DNA from: Fimbriiglobus sp.
GTDB taxonomy: Bacteria; Planctomycetota; Planctomycetia; Gemmatales; Gemmataceae
Direction: 5' to 3'
Length of the DNA stretch: 42,792 bases
Assembly (NCBI GenBank): GCA_025362195.1
Contig: JANYHV010000026.1
Coordinates: forward strand, 1 to 42,792
Part shown: piece after piece, positions 33,772-42,392 of the stretch
How the letters are laid out: the number at the start of each line of letters is the position of its first letter
Numbering within the stretch: position 1 is the stretch's first letter
Notes under the pieces: generated by a model
What the model saw: only the letters and a program-made list of their open reading frames with translations
What the model was told of the DNA's origin: nothing
The model's database searches: none
Translations under genes and position numbers: made by a program

Positions 33772-35826
33772 ATGATCGAGCCGCCCGGACCGCCGACCCC
33801 GCCGCCCTTCCCCGCCTGGCGCACGGCCATCGGCGTGCTCACCCTGGCGCTGGTGATCGTCACCGGCCTGCTGTTCACGGCGCTCTGGAATTCGGGCTGG
33901 TTCGTGCAAGTGCCGCGCGAGTTTGAGCCGGCCGGCCTCGGCTGCGTCGTCGAAATGCCGGGCGCGGTCCACGACTCGGCCCTCCTCCTCGGCGAGCAGT
34001 CGAGCGGGCCGGAGTACGCCGTGCGGCGGCGCTTCCCCTGGGAGAGCTTCGGCCTGGCCGCCCGCGACCTGCCGGCCGACGGCGACGGCCGCGACCTCCT
34101 CACGCCGATGGACGCCTACCTCCGCGACTTCTTCAAGACCCTGCCCGGTGCCCCCGACCCCGTCGCCCGGACCGTGCGCGACGACAGGTACCCGATCCGC
34201 CAGGCGGCCGCGACGACGCCGAAGTACGGCACCGTCGTCGCCCGGGTGGTCTACGGCGGGCCGAAACTTTACCTGCTCGTCGCGGCCGGTAAGGCGGTCA
34301 CGCCGACCCGGCCGGACGTGACCCGCTTCTTCGACTCGTTCCGCTGCACCGACGCCGACGACCTCACCGCCGCGGCCAACGCCTTGACGGAGTTCGTCGC
34401 GGCGGGGTTCCAGCGCGACCCGGCCGCCCCGCCGTTCGAGGCCCGGCCCTACGGCGGGCCGGTCGTGCCCGCCGCCGCCGACTTCCCCGGGCTGACGCAC
34501 CACTGGGCGTGCGACGCGGCCGACGCGAGTTGGTTCGACTTCGCCGGCAATTGTGTCGGGAGTTGGTCGCGCCCCGGCCCCGCCCGCGTTCCCGGGGTCC
34601 GCGCCGGGGCGATTGCCTTCGGCAGTTCGCGGCGGCACGTCGCCGAGTGGGACGAGCCGACGGACTTCTTCCCCGGCGACAGTTCCACCCTCACCTTCTG
34701 GTACCGCTCCACCCCGGGCGTCGGCCGGTTGCTCGACTTCGCCCCCGCGGCCGAGGGCACCGAAGTCGTCGAGTTGAACGACGGCAGCGTGCTGATGAAA
34801 CTCCGTGTTTTGCCGGAGAAATTGACCCTGACGCTACCCGGCGGTAGGGATCGTCAAGCCCGGGACGGGGACTGGCACCACGTCGCCGTCGTCCGCCGCC
34901 GCGGGGCGACCGGGCCGCGGACGGAAGTCTGGCTCGACGGCTGCTTGACCCACGAGGCCGCGACCCCTGCGGACGGGCGGGCGGAGGCGACCTCGCGGCT
35001 CGCCGTCGGCGGGGCGGCGACGCTGGTGCGGGACCGGATTCTTCCCCCGGCCACCGGCTTCCGGGCCGCGCTGGACGAACTCTGCGTCTATTCCCGGGCA
35101 CTCGACGAAGCCGAAATTCGTCGCCTCGCGGCCGCCCCGGAACCGCCGTACTGGATGCAACCCGACACCGGCTTGCCGAAGCCGGTGCTGTACGTCTCGG
35201 GCACCGCCCCGGCCGACGCCAAGAACGCGCTGATGGACGCCGTGACCGGGCGGAGTTTCGAGGTCGCCGGCGCGGCCCGCGCGACCGACACCCCCGCCGG
35301 CATCGGCTACGAAATCACGCTGGCCCGCGGCGAGTCGATGGTGCAACTCGGGGCGCTGCCCCTGCCCAAAGCCCCGTCGAAAGCGCGGCCTTTCGACGAC
35401 TCGTGGGCCGCGCCGTTCACGATCTCGGTCTGGGGCCGCTGCGTCCAGGACGAGCCGATCGAACTGTTCGGGCTGGACAAGACCAGCCTGGTCGTCGGCC
35501 CGGACGGCGCGAAGCTCGTGGTCCGAAGCCCGGTGCGGTCCGGCTTGCAACCGGCCTTCGAGCACGCCGCACCCGGCCGCGACTGGCACCACTACACGCT
35601 GACGCGCAGCCGCAAGTCCGTGTTGAAATTCTACGTGGACGGCACCGCCGTGACGCCGGTCGCGGAGGTCATCGCCTCGCCCGACGGCGTTCCCACGATG
35701 GTGCTGGGCCGGCCGCTGAAACTCGTCGAGTCCGCCACCGTCGCGTTCGGCGAGTTGGTCGTCTTCCCCGTCGAATGCACGCCGGCCCAGGTGAAGCGAA
35801 TCGCCGGCGTGAAAGTGGCGGAGTGA
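33772..35826 (+). CDS. Membrane-anchored protein with two LamG-like domains
   Basis: This is a 684-residue protein starting at ATG 33772. After a Pro-rich cytoplasmic start there is one membrane helix (about 18-39, TAIGVLTLALVIVTGLLFTAL). The outer part has a region of unknown type (about 45-200; the stretch FFDSFRC recalls stress-type lipoproteins), then two concanavalin A/LamG-like domains: about 235-455 (LTHHWACDAADASWFDFAGN, STLTFWYRST, DGDWHHVAVVRR, AALDELCVYSRALDEAEIRRL) and about 475-684 (PFTISVWGRC, GRDWHHYTLTRSR, LKFYVDGTAV). Such domains usually bind carbohydrate or protein at the cell surface; planctomycetes have many. It is coupled to the SseB-like gene. The ligand is unknown. Confidence 0.8.
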   Translation: MIEPPGPPTPPPFPAWRTAIGVLTLALVIVTGLLFTALWNSGWFVQVPREFEPAGLGCVVEMPGAVHDSALLLGEQSSGPEYAVRRRFPWESFGLAARDLPADGDGRDLLTPMDAYLRDFFKTLPGAPDPVARTVRDDRYPIRQAAATTPKYGTVVARVVYGGPKLYLLVAAGKAVTPTRPDVTRFFDSFRCTDADDLTAAANALTEFVAAGFQRDPAAPPFEARPYGGPVVPAAADFPGLTHHWACDAADASWFDFAGNCVGSWSRPGPARVPGVRAGAIAFGSSRRHVAEWDEPTDFFPGDSSTLTFWYRSTPGVGRLLDFAPAAEGTEVVELNDGSVLMKLRVLPEKLTLTLPGGRDRQARDGDWHHVAVVRRRGATGPRTEVWLDGCLTHEAATPADGRAEATSRLAVGGAATLVRDRILPPATGFRAALDELCVYSRALDEAEIRRLAAAPEPPYWMQPDTGLPKPVLYVSGTAPADAKNALMDAVTGRSFEVAGAARATDTPAGIGYEITLARGESMVQLGALPLPKAPSKARPFDDSWAAPFTISVWGRCVQDEPIELFGLDKTSLVVGPDGAKLVVRSPVRSGLQPAFEHAAPGRDWHHYTLTRSRKSVLKFYVDGTAVTPVAEVIASPDGVPTMVLGRPLKLVESATVAFGELVVFPVECTPAQVKRIAGVKVAE

Positions 35827-35966
35827 ATCACTGGCCACAGTGTGCCTCTACGAACATCGACATGTTTCCCGGACACACTTGTGAAGATTCGACGAGAGAT
35901 GCGTGTAATTTGTGTTGACCTGCCGTGAGCCTTATCCGATGATGCTGGCACGAGACCACGTCACGT

Positions 35967-35986
35967 CAAGGTCAGTGCTGACCTTG
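35967..35986. promoter_or_regulatory. Dyad upstream of the pseudopilin gene
   Basis: CAAGGTCAG and CTGACCTTG form a perfect 9-base dyad separated by two bases, 40 bases before the DUF1559 start. The loop is too small for a good RNA hairpin, so a protein-binding site is more likely. The surrounding gap (35827-36025) is less GC-rich than the rest of the window and shows nothing else clear. Confidence 0.4.
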
Positions 35987-36025
35987 TCCCTCACCCGTGT
36001 GCCCAATTATCTTTGAGGTCTGTTC

Positions 36026-36949
36026 ATGCGTTTCTCTCCCAAACGCCGTTCGGCGTTTACGCTCATTGAATTGTTGGTCGTCATCGCCATCATCGCCATC
36101 CTGATCGGCCTACTCCTACCCGCCGTCCAGAAAGTCCGCGAAGCCGCCGCACGAGCCCAGAGCCAGAACAACCTCAAGCAAATCTGCCTAGGCATGCACG
36201 GGTGCGCCGACGCCAACAACGGCGCACTGCCCCCGGCCTACGTCCGGCCCGAGGCGCTTGTCCCGACCATCTACCGCGGTGCTTACGGCACGGCTACATT
36301 CTTCCTGCTCCCGTACATCGAGCAGATCAACGTCTACAATAACCTCGGGGCCAACGGCACGAACGTTTTCGCCGGGGCGAACGGTCAGGTCGTCAAAACC
36401 TACCTCGCGCCGAACGACGGCTCGATGCCCAATGACACGATTTACGGCTGGGCCGGGACGAGTTACGCCGCCAACTTCCAGGTCTTTGGTAACACCCGCT
36501 GGACGACGGCGATGTCCCCCGGCACGGCCGGCCACAACGAGAACAAGTACACCGGGACGTCGAGCATCCCGGCGTCGTTCTCGGACGGCATGTCGAACAC
36601 CGTCCTTTTCGCCGAGAAGCAAGCGTTGTGCGTCGGCGACGGCGGCGAGGGCGTTCTCTGGGGCCACGGCGGGTGGAACGCTCGGTGGATGTCCTTGTTC
36701 GCCCAGCGGTTCGCCGACGGCACCTCGCCGGACGGCATTTCGGTCGCCAGTTCGATGCTCCCCCCGATGCGCAAGACGAAACCGGGCGGCGGCTGCGAAA
36801 TCGAACGGGCGACCGCCCTCTCGACCGGCGGGTGCATGGTAGGCATGGGCGACGGCTCCGTCCGCAACGTGACGACGAGCATTACCCCCGCGACGTGGAT
36901 CTCGGCCCTGACCCCGGCCGGCGGCGAAATCCTCGGCAATGATTGGTGA
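36026..36949 (+). CDS. DUF1559 type II pseudopilin-like protein
   Basis: This is a 307-residue protein starting at ATG 36026 (GAGG 8 bases upstream). The N-terminus is a prepilin: a short basic leader, then [36 protein letters not shown], with cleavage expected before the Phe of FTLIE and the conserved Glu at mature position 5. The rest is the planctomycete DUF1559 domain, including [23 protein letters not shown] near the start, [14 protein letters not shown], and [19 protein letters not shown] near the end. The protein should be handled by a type II secretion or type IV pilus-like machine and sit in the envelope. Planctomycete genomes have many copies, often followed by a small lipoprotein, as here. 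Specific function is unknown. Confidence 0.93.
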   Translation: MRFSPKRRSAFTLIELLVVIAIIAILIGLLLPAVQKVREAAARAQSQNNLKQICLGMHGCADANNGALPPAYVRPEALVPTIYRGAYGTATFFLLPYIEQINVYNNLGANGTNVFAGANGQVVKTYLAPNDGSMPNDTIYGWAGTSYAANFQVFGNTRWTTAMSPGTAGHNENKYTGTSSIPASFSDGMSNTVLFAEKQALCVGDGGEGVLWGHGGWNARWMSLFAQRFADGTSPDGISVASSMLPPMRKTKPGGGCEIERATALSTGGCMVGMGDGSVRNVTTSITPATWISALTPAGGEILGNDW

Positions 36950-36968
36950 CCCAGGTCCGCAAACATCG

Positions 36969-37002
36969 GACGCCCCGCCTTTCCTGAGAAGGGTGGGGCG
37001 TC
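36969..37002 (+). terminator. Terminator hairpin after the DUF1559 gene
   Basis: Arms 36969-36979 and 36992-37002 pair over 11 bases with one G-T pair, and a T-rich tract (TCGTTTTCC) follows. It may reduce rather than abolish reading into the lipoprotein gene starting at 37044. Confidence 0.8.
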
Positions 37003-37043
37003 TCGTTTTCCATCCTCACAACATTCGCAGAGTGGACCTAGCA

Positions 37044-37478
37044 ATGGCAACCCGTGTCGGTCGGTTCTTGTGCTTGGCCGCGGTTCTCGCATTCATCGGG
37101 TGCGGCGACGGCAGTAAGGGGACCGTCGTGTCGGGCAAGGTGACGCTGGCCGGCGCTCCGCTCACCGGCGGGGCCATCGTGTTCGAGCCGATCAGCGGCG
37201 GCGGACTTGCGGCCAACGGCACGATCAGCGCGGACGGGACTTACGAGGTCAAAGGCGTCTCCGCCGGGGAGTGCAAGGTGACCGTGGCGACCGAATACCT
37301 CCGCGCGGCCAGCGCCGTGACCAAACTTCCGGGCGGCATGGAAGCACCGCCCTCGTCGGCCCAACTCAGCGGCTTGAAGTACATGAAGATCGACGCGAAG
37401 TACGGCAAGGTCGCCACAACCGACCTCAAGACGACCGTCGTCGGTAGCAAACACACCTACAACGTCGAATTGAAATAA
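37044..37478 (+). CDS. Small lipoprotein, carboxypeptidase-regulatory-like
   Basis: This is a 144-residue protein. ATG 37044 is chosen because it gives a lipoprotein signal (residues 1-21, LCLAAVLAFIGC) with the modified Cys near 21; the open frame further upstream is non-coding and crosses the terminator. The mature part is a small beta-sandwich of the type GKVTLAGAPLTGGAIVFEP, then GTISADGTYEVKGVSAGECKVTVAT, ending in HTYNVELK. This type regularly follows DUF1559 pseudopilin genes in planctomycetes, suggesting joint work in the envelope. The actual role is unknown. Confidence 0.88.
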   Translation: MATRVGRFLCLAAVLAFIGCGDGSKGTVVSGKVTLAGAPLTGGAIVFEPISGGGLAANGTISADGTYEVKGVSAGECKVTVATEYLRAASAVTKLPGGMEAPPSSAQLSGLKYMKIDAKYGKVATTDLKTTVVGSKHTYNVELK

Positions 37479-37510
37479 CCGATCGCGATGCTTCGTAAAC
37501 CCCCGGCCGA

Positions 37511-38194
37511 TCACCGCAGGTCGTTGCGGATTTGCTCGGCGGCGGACTGCAACGCCGCCGTCGGGGTCGTGCCGACGCCCTGGTACTTGCGGACGGGGCC
37601 GTCGTTTTTCGCGCTCTGCGACCGCTGGACGGCCACGGAATAGCCGGCGTCGGTCTTCACCGGCGTCGCCCAGGTCGCGTTGTAGTCGCGCAGTTGCCGG
37701 GTCGCCTTCGCGTAAACATCGTCCGACTTCGCGTCGGTCGAGCCGCCGATGGACGCCGTGAGCGGCCGGCGGTTGATCGTCAGCGTGTCGTCCGCCTTCA
37801 CCCCGGCCGCGAGCGCGGCGGGGGACGATTCGAGGCCCGGGCGGAACGGCACCCGGGTGTCTTCGGGGATGCCCAGCCGCGGCGGCAACGCCGACACTTC
37901 GCCCGCGGCCGATTTGTTGGCCTGACCGCTGGGGTTGTTCGGGGCGCGGCCGGCCGGGGAGGTCAACAGCGGGTCACGCTTGGCCCCGGCGAGGTCGCCC
38001 TTGTCCGGGCCGGGCACGCCCTGGGGCGGCAGCCGCATCCCGAGGATGGGGTCGCCGCGCGAGCCGGACGCCGGGCGGTCGGTCGAGCCGCCGCTGAAGG
38101 CTTTGCAGCCGGTACACGCCAGGCCCAGCGCGGTCAGGCCGAAGGCCAGGCGGCGGACGCGGTGCGGTTGCGCGAGGGGTTTGTTGCGGAACAT
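37511..38194 (-). CDS. Putative lipoprotein of unknown function
   Basis: This is a 227-residue protein. ATG 38194 gives a basic start and a lipoprotein signal (LAFGLTALGLACTGC, Cys near 29). The following 90 residues are rich in Pro, Gly, Ser and Asp and probably disordered. The C-terminal 100 residues are more ordered, with LRDYNATWATPVKTDAGYSVAVQRSQ and GVGTTPTAALQSAAEQIRNDL, but I do not recognise a domain. It converges on the small lipoprotein gene with a 32-base gap and is divergent from the dehydrogenase gene at 38381. Confidence 0.7.
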   Translation of the reverse strand: MFRNKPLAQPHRVRRLAFGLTALGLACTGCKAFSGGSTDRPASGSRGDPILGMRLPPQGVPGPDKGDLAGAKRDPLLTSPAGRAPNNPSGQANKSAAGEVSALPPRLGIPEDTRVPFRPGLESSPAALAAGVKADDTLTINRRPLTASIGGSTDAKSDDVYAKATRQLRDYNATWATPVKTDAGYSVAVQRSQSAKNDGPVRKYQGVGTTPTAALQSAAEQIRNDLR

Positions 38195-38380
38195 CGGACC
38201 GATCCTCCCGGGGGCCGGCCGTTCGGCCAGCGCCCTTGTAAACTTTGCCCGTGGCACGCGTCCGGTCCACTCCGGCGGCGTCCGGCGGCCCCGCTTCTGG
38301 CCGATTTCGCCCGACGTTTACCGGATGCACGGCTTGTGCCGGGTCCGCGATTCCTTCCGCCCGAGTTCGAGACCCACGAC

Positions 38381-39445
38381 ATGGCATCGTTTCGCATCGC
38401 AGTCCTCGGCGGCGACGGCATCGGCCCGGAAGTCATCGACCAGGCCGTGCGGGTGGCCCAGGCCGCCGCCTCGAAGTTCGACGCGGCCGAACTGCACTGG
38501 AACAAACTGCCGTGGTCCTCGGCGTACTACCAGGAGCACGGCCGAATGCTCCCCGCCGACGGGTGGGACACGCTGGCGAAGCACGACGCCATCCTGTTCG
38601 GGGCGGTCGGCAACCCGGCGGTCGTGTCCGACAAGATCACCGTCCACGAACTTCTGCTGCCGATGCGGCGGAAGTTCGACCAGTATGTGAACATGCGGCC
38701 GGCGTACCTGTTCGACGGCGTGCCCTGCCCGCTCGTCGGCAAGAAGCCCGGCGACATCGACATGCTGGTCTACCGCGAGAACACCGAGGGCGAGTACGCG
38801 CCCGTCGGCGGCAAGCTGTACCCCGGCACGGATCGGGAAGTGGCCATCCAGAACGCCGTGTTCACCCGCGGCGGGTGCGAGCGCATCCTGCGGGCCGGGT
38901 TCGAGGCGGCGCGGAAGCGGCCGCGCAAGAAGCTCACCAGCATCACCAAGTCGAACGCCCTGATCTACGGCTTGACGCTGTGGGACGACGCCTATAACGC
39001 CGTGCGGAAGGACTACCCGGACGTGCAGTCGAACTCGCTGCTGGTGGACGCCGCGGCGATGGACTTCGTGCGGAAGCCGGAGGCGTTCGACGTGGTGGTG
39101 GCCAGCAACCTGTTCGGCGACATCCTGACCGACCTGAGCGCGGCGGTGGCCGGCAGCATCGGTCTGGCGAGCAGCGCGAACATCAACCCGACGAAGGCGT
39201 ATCCGAGCATGTTCGAGCCGGTCCACGGCAGCGCGCCGGACATCGCCGGGAGGGGCGTCGCCAACCCGCTGGCCGCGATCCTGAGCGCGGCGCTGATGTT
39301 GGACCACCTGGAGTTGGCCGCCGGCGCGACAGCCGTGCGGAAGGCGGTCGCGGCGGTGCTGAAGTCGGGCCGCGTTTCGACGGCCGACGTGGGCGGCACG
39401 GCGACGACGGTGCAAGTGGGCGATGCGGTGCTGGCGGCGGTGTGA
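38381..39445 (+). CDS. dmlA: D-malate/tartrate dehydrogenase-type decarboxylating dehydrogenase
   Basis: This is a 354-residue enzyme. It belongs to the same superfamily as the pair at 20380-22418 but to the DmlA/TtuC branch. Supporting segments: GGDGIGPEV (residues 10-18), FGAVGNPAVVSDKITV, FDQYVNMRPAYLFDGVPCPL, YRENTEGEYAPVGG with the catalytic Tyr, KSNAL with the catalytic Lys, SNLFGDILTDLSAA with metal Asp residues and FEPVHGSAPDIAG as cofactor loop. These follow E. coli DmlA closely and differ from LeuB. The expected reaction is NAD-dependent oxidation and decarboxylation of D-malate (to pyruvate) or tartrate; annotation as leuB or ttuC is the alternative. It is followed after 130 bases by a DUF1501 gene. 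Confidence 0.85.
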   Translation: MASFRIAVLGGDGIGPEVIDQAVRVAQAAASKFDAAELHWNKLPWSSAYYQEHGRMLPADGWDTLAKHDAILFGAVGNPAVVSDKITVHELLLPMRRKFDQYVNMRPAYLFDGVPCPLVGKKPGDIDMLVYRENTEGEYAPVGGKLYPGTDREVAIQNAVFTRGGCERILRAGFEAARKRPRKKLTSITKSNALIYGLTLWDDAYNAVRKDYPDVQSNSLLVDAAAMDFVRKPEAFDVVVASNLFGDILTDLSAAVAGSIGLASSANINPTKAYPSMFEPVHGSAPDIAGRGVANPLAAILSAALMLDHLELAAGATAVRKAVAAVLKSGRVSTADVGGTATTVQVGDAVLAAV

Positions 39446-39575
39446 GTGGACTTCGGGATGGTGAGGCCGCGTATGTCTACCAGGCCGTCGGCGGTTGCTG
39501 CGGCGGGGAAAAGTTGCGATACTACCCCGACCCGCCGGGCGTTCCGCCCCTCTCCCATTCGCCGAGGCTTCCGCC

Positions 39576-40958
39576 ATGCCGCCCACCGCCGCCGGCATTC
39601 GTCCGTGTTCCGGCCCGTCGCGGCGGGAGCTGCTCCGCGCCGGCGGGCTGTCGGCGTTCGGCCTGTCGCTGCCGCAACTGCTGGCCGGTCGCGCGTCCGC
39701 CGCCGAGCGCGGGGGAACGGCGAAGAACTGCATCGTCCTGTTCCTGATGGGCGGGCCGTCGCAGCATTCCACCTGGGATCCAAAGCCCGACGCGCCGGCC
39801 GAGGTCCGCGGCGAGTTCGCCCCCATCGACACCAACGTGCCCGGCGTCCGCATCGGCTCGCTGTTCCCGCTACTCTCGCGGCACGCGGACAAGCTCTGCC
39901 TGCTGCGGGCGGTCGCCACCGACGACAACGCGCACTCGTCGAGCGGGTACGCCATGCTGACCGGCGTGCCGCACGCGCCGCTCAACGCCGAGGGCGTGAA
40001 CCCCGGCCCGCCGAACGATCACCCGACCCTCGGCGCGGTCGTGCGAAGACTGCGCGGCGACCGGGGCGGACTGCCCGGCGCGGCCCGCCTGCCGATGCAC
40101 ATCTTCAACACCGACAACTCGGTCTGGCCGGGGCAGGACGCCGGCTTCCTCGGCCGCAACTCCGACCCGTGGCTGTTCCGCTGCGAGCCGGCGTCGCCCA
40201 CCTTCCGCGTGCCGGAGTTGTCGCTCGCGCCCGAAGTGCCGCTCGACCGCCTCGCCGACCGCCGCGACCTGTTCCGCCGCCTGGACCGGGGCGTTGCCGC
40301 CGGCACCGACTCGCGCGCCGGCCCGTCCAGCCGGTACACCGATCAGGCGTTCGACCTGCTCGGCTCGGCGTCCGCCCGCGCCGCGTTCGACCTGGGCCGC
40401 GAAACGCCGAAACTCCGGGACCGCTACGGCCGCACGCAGTTCGGCCAGAGCTGCCTGCTCGCCCGGCGGCTGGTGGAGGCCGGCGTCGGGCTGGTGCATG
40501 TGAACTGGCACCGCGGGCCCGAGGAGCCGAGCGACGCGCCCGTGTGGGACACGCACGCGAATGAAACGGCGCGGCTGAAGACGGCCCTCGCGCCCGTCGC
40601 CGACCGCGCCATCGCCGGGCTGCTCGACGACCTGACCGACCGGGGGTTGCTGGACAGCACGCTGGTGATGTGCCTGTCGGAGTTCGGCCGCACGCCGAAG
40701 TTCAACGGGCGGGGCGGGCGGGAGCACTGGGGCCACGTGTTCAGCGTGGCGCTGGCCGGCGGCGGGGTGAAGGGCGGACAGGTGATCGGCGCGTCGGACA
40801 AGAACGGGGGCTATCCGAAGGACGGCCGGGTGTCGCCGGCCGACCTGACTGCGACGGCCCTGCACTGCCTCGGCTACGACCCGGCGACGGACATCCACGA
40901 CACCCTCGGCCGCCCCCTACCCGCCAGCCGGGGTACTGTGATCCGGGGCGCGGTGTGA
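39576..40958 (+). CDS. Second DUF1501 domain protein with Tat signal
   Basis: This is a 460-residue protein; ATG 39576 has GAGG 8 bases upstream. The N-terminus carries a twin-arginine motif SRRELLRAGG (15-24) and a hydrophobic stretch ending ASAAE. Typical DUF1501 segments follow: VLFLMGGPSQHSTWDPKP, SSSGYAMLTG, FGQSCLLARRLVEAGVGLVHVNW, WDTHANE, CLSEFGRTPKFN and GREHWGHVFSVALAGGG. The active-site-like Asp, His and Glu residues of the phosphatase-type fold are present, but the substrate is unknown. Unlike the copy at 5018, no DUF1549/DUF1553 partner lies beside it. A strong inverted repeat follows the stop. Confidence 0.92.
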   Translation: MPPTAAGIRPCSGPSRRELLRAGGLSAFGLSLPQLLAGRASAAERGGTAKNCIVLFLMGGPSQHSTWDPKPDAPAEVRGEFAPIDTNVPGVRIGSLFPLLSRHADKLCLLRAVATDDNAHSSSGYAMLTGVPHAPLNAEGVNPGPPNDHPTLGAVVRRLRGDRGGLPGAARLPMHIFNTDNSVWPGQDAGFLGRNSDPWLFRCEPASPTFRVPELSLAPEVPLDRLADRRDLFRRLDRGVAAGTDSRAGPSSRYTDQAFDLLGSASARAAFDLGRETPKLRDRYGRTQFGQSCLLARRLVEAGVGLVHVNWHRGPEEPSDAPVWDTHANETARLKTALAPVADRAIAGLLDDLTDRGLLDSTLVMCLSEFGRTPKFNGRGGREHWGHVFSVALAGGGVKGGQVIGASDKNGGYPKDGRVSPADLTATALHCLGYDPATDIHDTLGRPLPASRGTVIRGAV

Positions 40959-40991
40959 GGTGAAACTTGATCGGACCGCGAAGGGGTGATG

Positions 40992-41040
40992 TCGAAACAC
41001 CTTGTCTTCACGCCTCCGGCGTGAAGACAAGGTGTTTCGA
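40992..41040. repeat. Perfect 23-base inverted repeat (hairpin)
   Basis: Arms 40992-41014 and 41018-41040 are perfectly complementary over 23 bases with a 3-base loop (TCC). It sits 33 bases after the DUF1501 stop and 108 bases before the next start. The core CACGCC-TCC-GGCGTG is GC-rich and the base is AT-richer. It can serve as a terminator; length and perfection suggest a REP-like or MITE-like palindromic element. Confidence 0.85.
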
Positions 41041-41148
41041 ACAACTTTTCGGTTTCCCGAAGATGCCGACGGTACTGGCGTATGCCCTACGTCCGCCCCG
41101 TCGCCTTGCTCCGTATCGTAACCGGTGTCGCCGCACGGAGGTTTCCCA

Positions 41149-42387
41149 ATGGCCGCCCCGACCCGCCCGGTCGTCGAACACGTCGTCATGACCGGGCACA
41201 TCGTCGATTCCCTCCTGCTGCCCAAAGTGCTGGACGCCATCCTGTCGCGGGGCGGCCGCTACCACATCGAGGAGTTCAAACTCGGCGAGAAGCAGGACGA
41301 CCCGAGTTCCGCCCGCATCCAGGTGACCGCCGACACCCCCGCGAAGCTGGACGCCATCCTCGCCGAGATCCACCCGCACGGGGCCGTCTCGGCCAACCCG
41401 AAGGACTGCGCGGTACTGCCGGCCGACATCGCCGGCGCGTACCCGGACGGCTTCTACTGCTCGACGAACTTCCGCACGCAGGTCCGGCTGAGCGGCGACT
41501 GGGTCGATGTCGAGGATCAGGAGATGGACTGCGGCATCCTCGTCGATGGGGACGGCAAGGCGGCGCGGTGCGTGCCCATGACCGGCGTGCGGGTCGGCGA
41601 CCGCATCCTCGTCGGCCGGGCCGGCACGCGGGTGTTCCCGCCGGAAGCCGAGGCCCGGAAGCACAACCTGTTCGAGTTCATGGCCAGCCCGGTCAGCAGC
41701 GAGCGGCCCAAGGCGGTGAGCGTGCGGGAGATCGCGGCGGCGATGAAGCGGACTAAAGCGGCCGGCGAGAAGGTGATGGCCGTCCTCGGCCCGGCCGTCG
41801 TGCACACCGGCGGCGCGGAGCTGGTGGCGACGATGATCCGCAAGGGGTTCATCCAGGTGCTGTTCGCCGGCAACGCGCTCGCCACGCACGACATCGAACA
41901 GGCCTTTTACGGCACCAGCCTGGGCGTGTCGATGGACTTCGGCCTGCCCACCGACGAGGGGCACGAGCACCACCTGCGCACGATCAATACCATCCGCCGC
42001 GTTGGCGGCATCAAGCAGGCCGTGGCGAGCGGGCTGTTGAAGTCCGGCATCATGTACGAGTGCGTGACGCACGACGTGCCGTACGTGCTCTGCGGCAGCA
42101 TTCGCGACGACGGCCCCTTGCCGGACGTGATTACCGATGCCTTGGTCGCGCAAGCCGAGATGCGAAAGCACATCCCCGGCACCGGCTTCTGCTTGATGGT
42201 GGCGACGACCCTGCACTCGATCGCCGTCGGCAACTTGCTCCCCGGCTGGATTCGCGTGGCCTGCATCGACATCAACCCGGCCACGGTGACGAAACTCATG
42301 GACCGCGGCAGCACGCAAACGGTCGGCATCGTCTCGGACGCCGAGCCGTTCCTGCGGGCGTTGGTCGCGGAGTTGGATCGCGGATAA
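41149..42387 (+). CDS. TIGR00300 family (LOR/SDH-type) protein, probable ornithine cyclodeaminase
   Basis: This is a 412-residue soluble protein; ATG 41149 follows an excellent GGAGG site (7-base spacing). The N-terminal 100 residues are the LOR/SDH conserved region (VVMTGHIVDSLLLPKVLDAIL, YHIEEFKLGEKQDDPSSARI), then a middle domain with DQEMDCGILVD, then a nucleotide-binding C-terminal part (VLGPAVVHTGGAEL, GNALATHDIEQAFYGTSLG). This is the archaeal-type ornithine cyclodeaminase family, also found as the C-terminal part of cyanobacterial AgrE/ArgZ. Expected reaction: ornithine to proline and ammonia, NAD-dependent. Here it stands alone, without the arginine dihydrolase half. Converges with the lipoprotein remnant, 5 bases apart. 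Confidence 0.88.
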   Translation: MAAPTRPVVEHVVMTGHIVDSLLLPKVLDAILSRGGRYHIEEFKLGEKQDDPSSARIQVTADTPAKLDAILAEIHPHGAVSANPKDCAVLPADIAGAYPDGFYCSTNFRTQVRLSGDWVDVEDQEMDCGILVDGDGKAARCVPMTGVRVGDRILVGRAGTRVFPPEAEARKHNLFEFMASPVSSERPKAVSVREIAAAMKRTKAAGEKVMAVLGPAVVHTGGAELVATMIRKGFIQVLFAGNALATHDIEQAFYGTSLGVSMDFGLPTDEGHEHHLRTINTIRRVGGIKQAVASGLLKSGIMYECVTHDVPYVLCGSIRDDGPLPDVITDALVAQAEMRKHIPGTGFCLMVATTLHSIAVGNLLPGWIRVACIDINPATVTKLMDRGSTQTVGIVSDAEPFLRALVAELDRG

Positions 42388-42392
42388 TCGGC

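Noticed and set aside
35861..35917. 18-codon open frame with three Cys residues between the LamG and DUF1559 genes
   Set aside because: No ribosome site, no homology recognised, and too short to distinguish from chance.
36939..37043. Upstream extension of the small lipoprotein gene overlapping the DUF1559 stop
   Set aside because: It runs through a terminator hairpin and would hide the lipoprotein signal that begins at 37044.
38381..39445. LeuB (3-isopropylmalate dehydrogenase)
   Set aside because: The segments FDQYVNMRP, FDGVPCPL and RENTEGEYAPVGG follow the DmlA/TtuC branch rather than LeuB, and no other leucine genes are adjacent.
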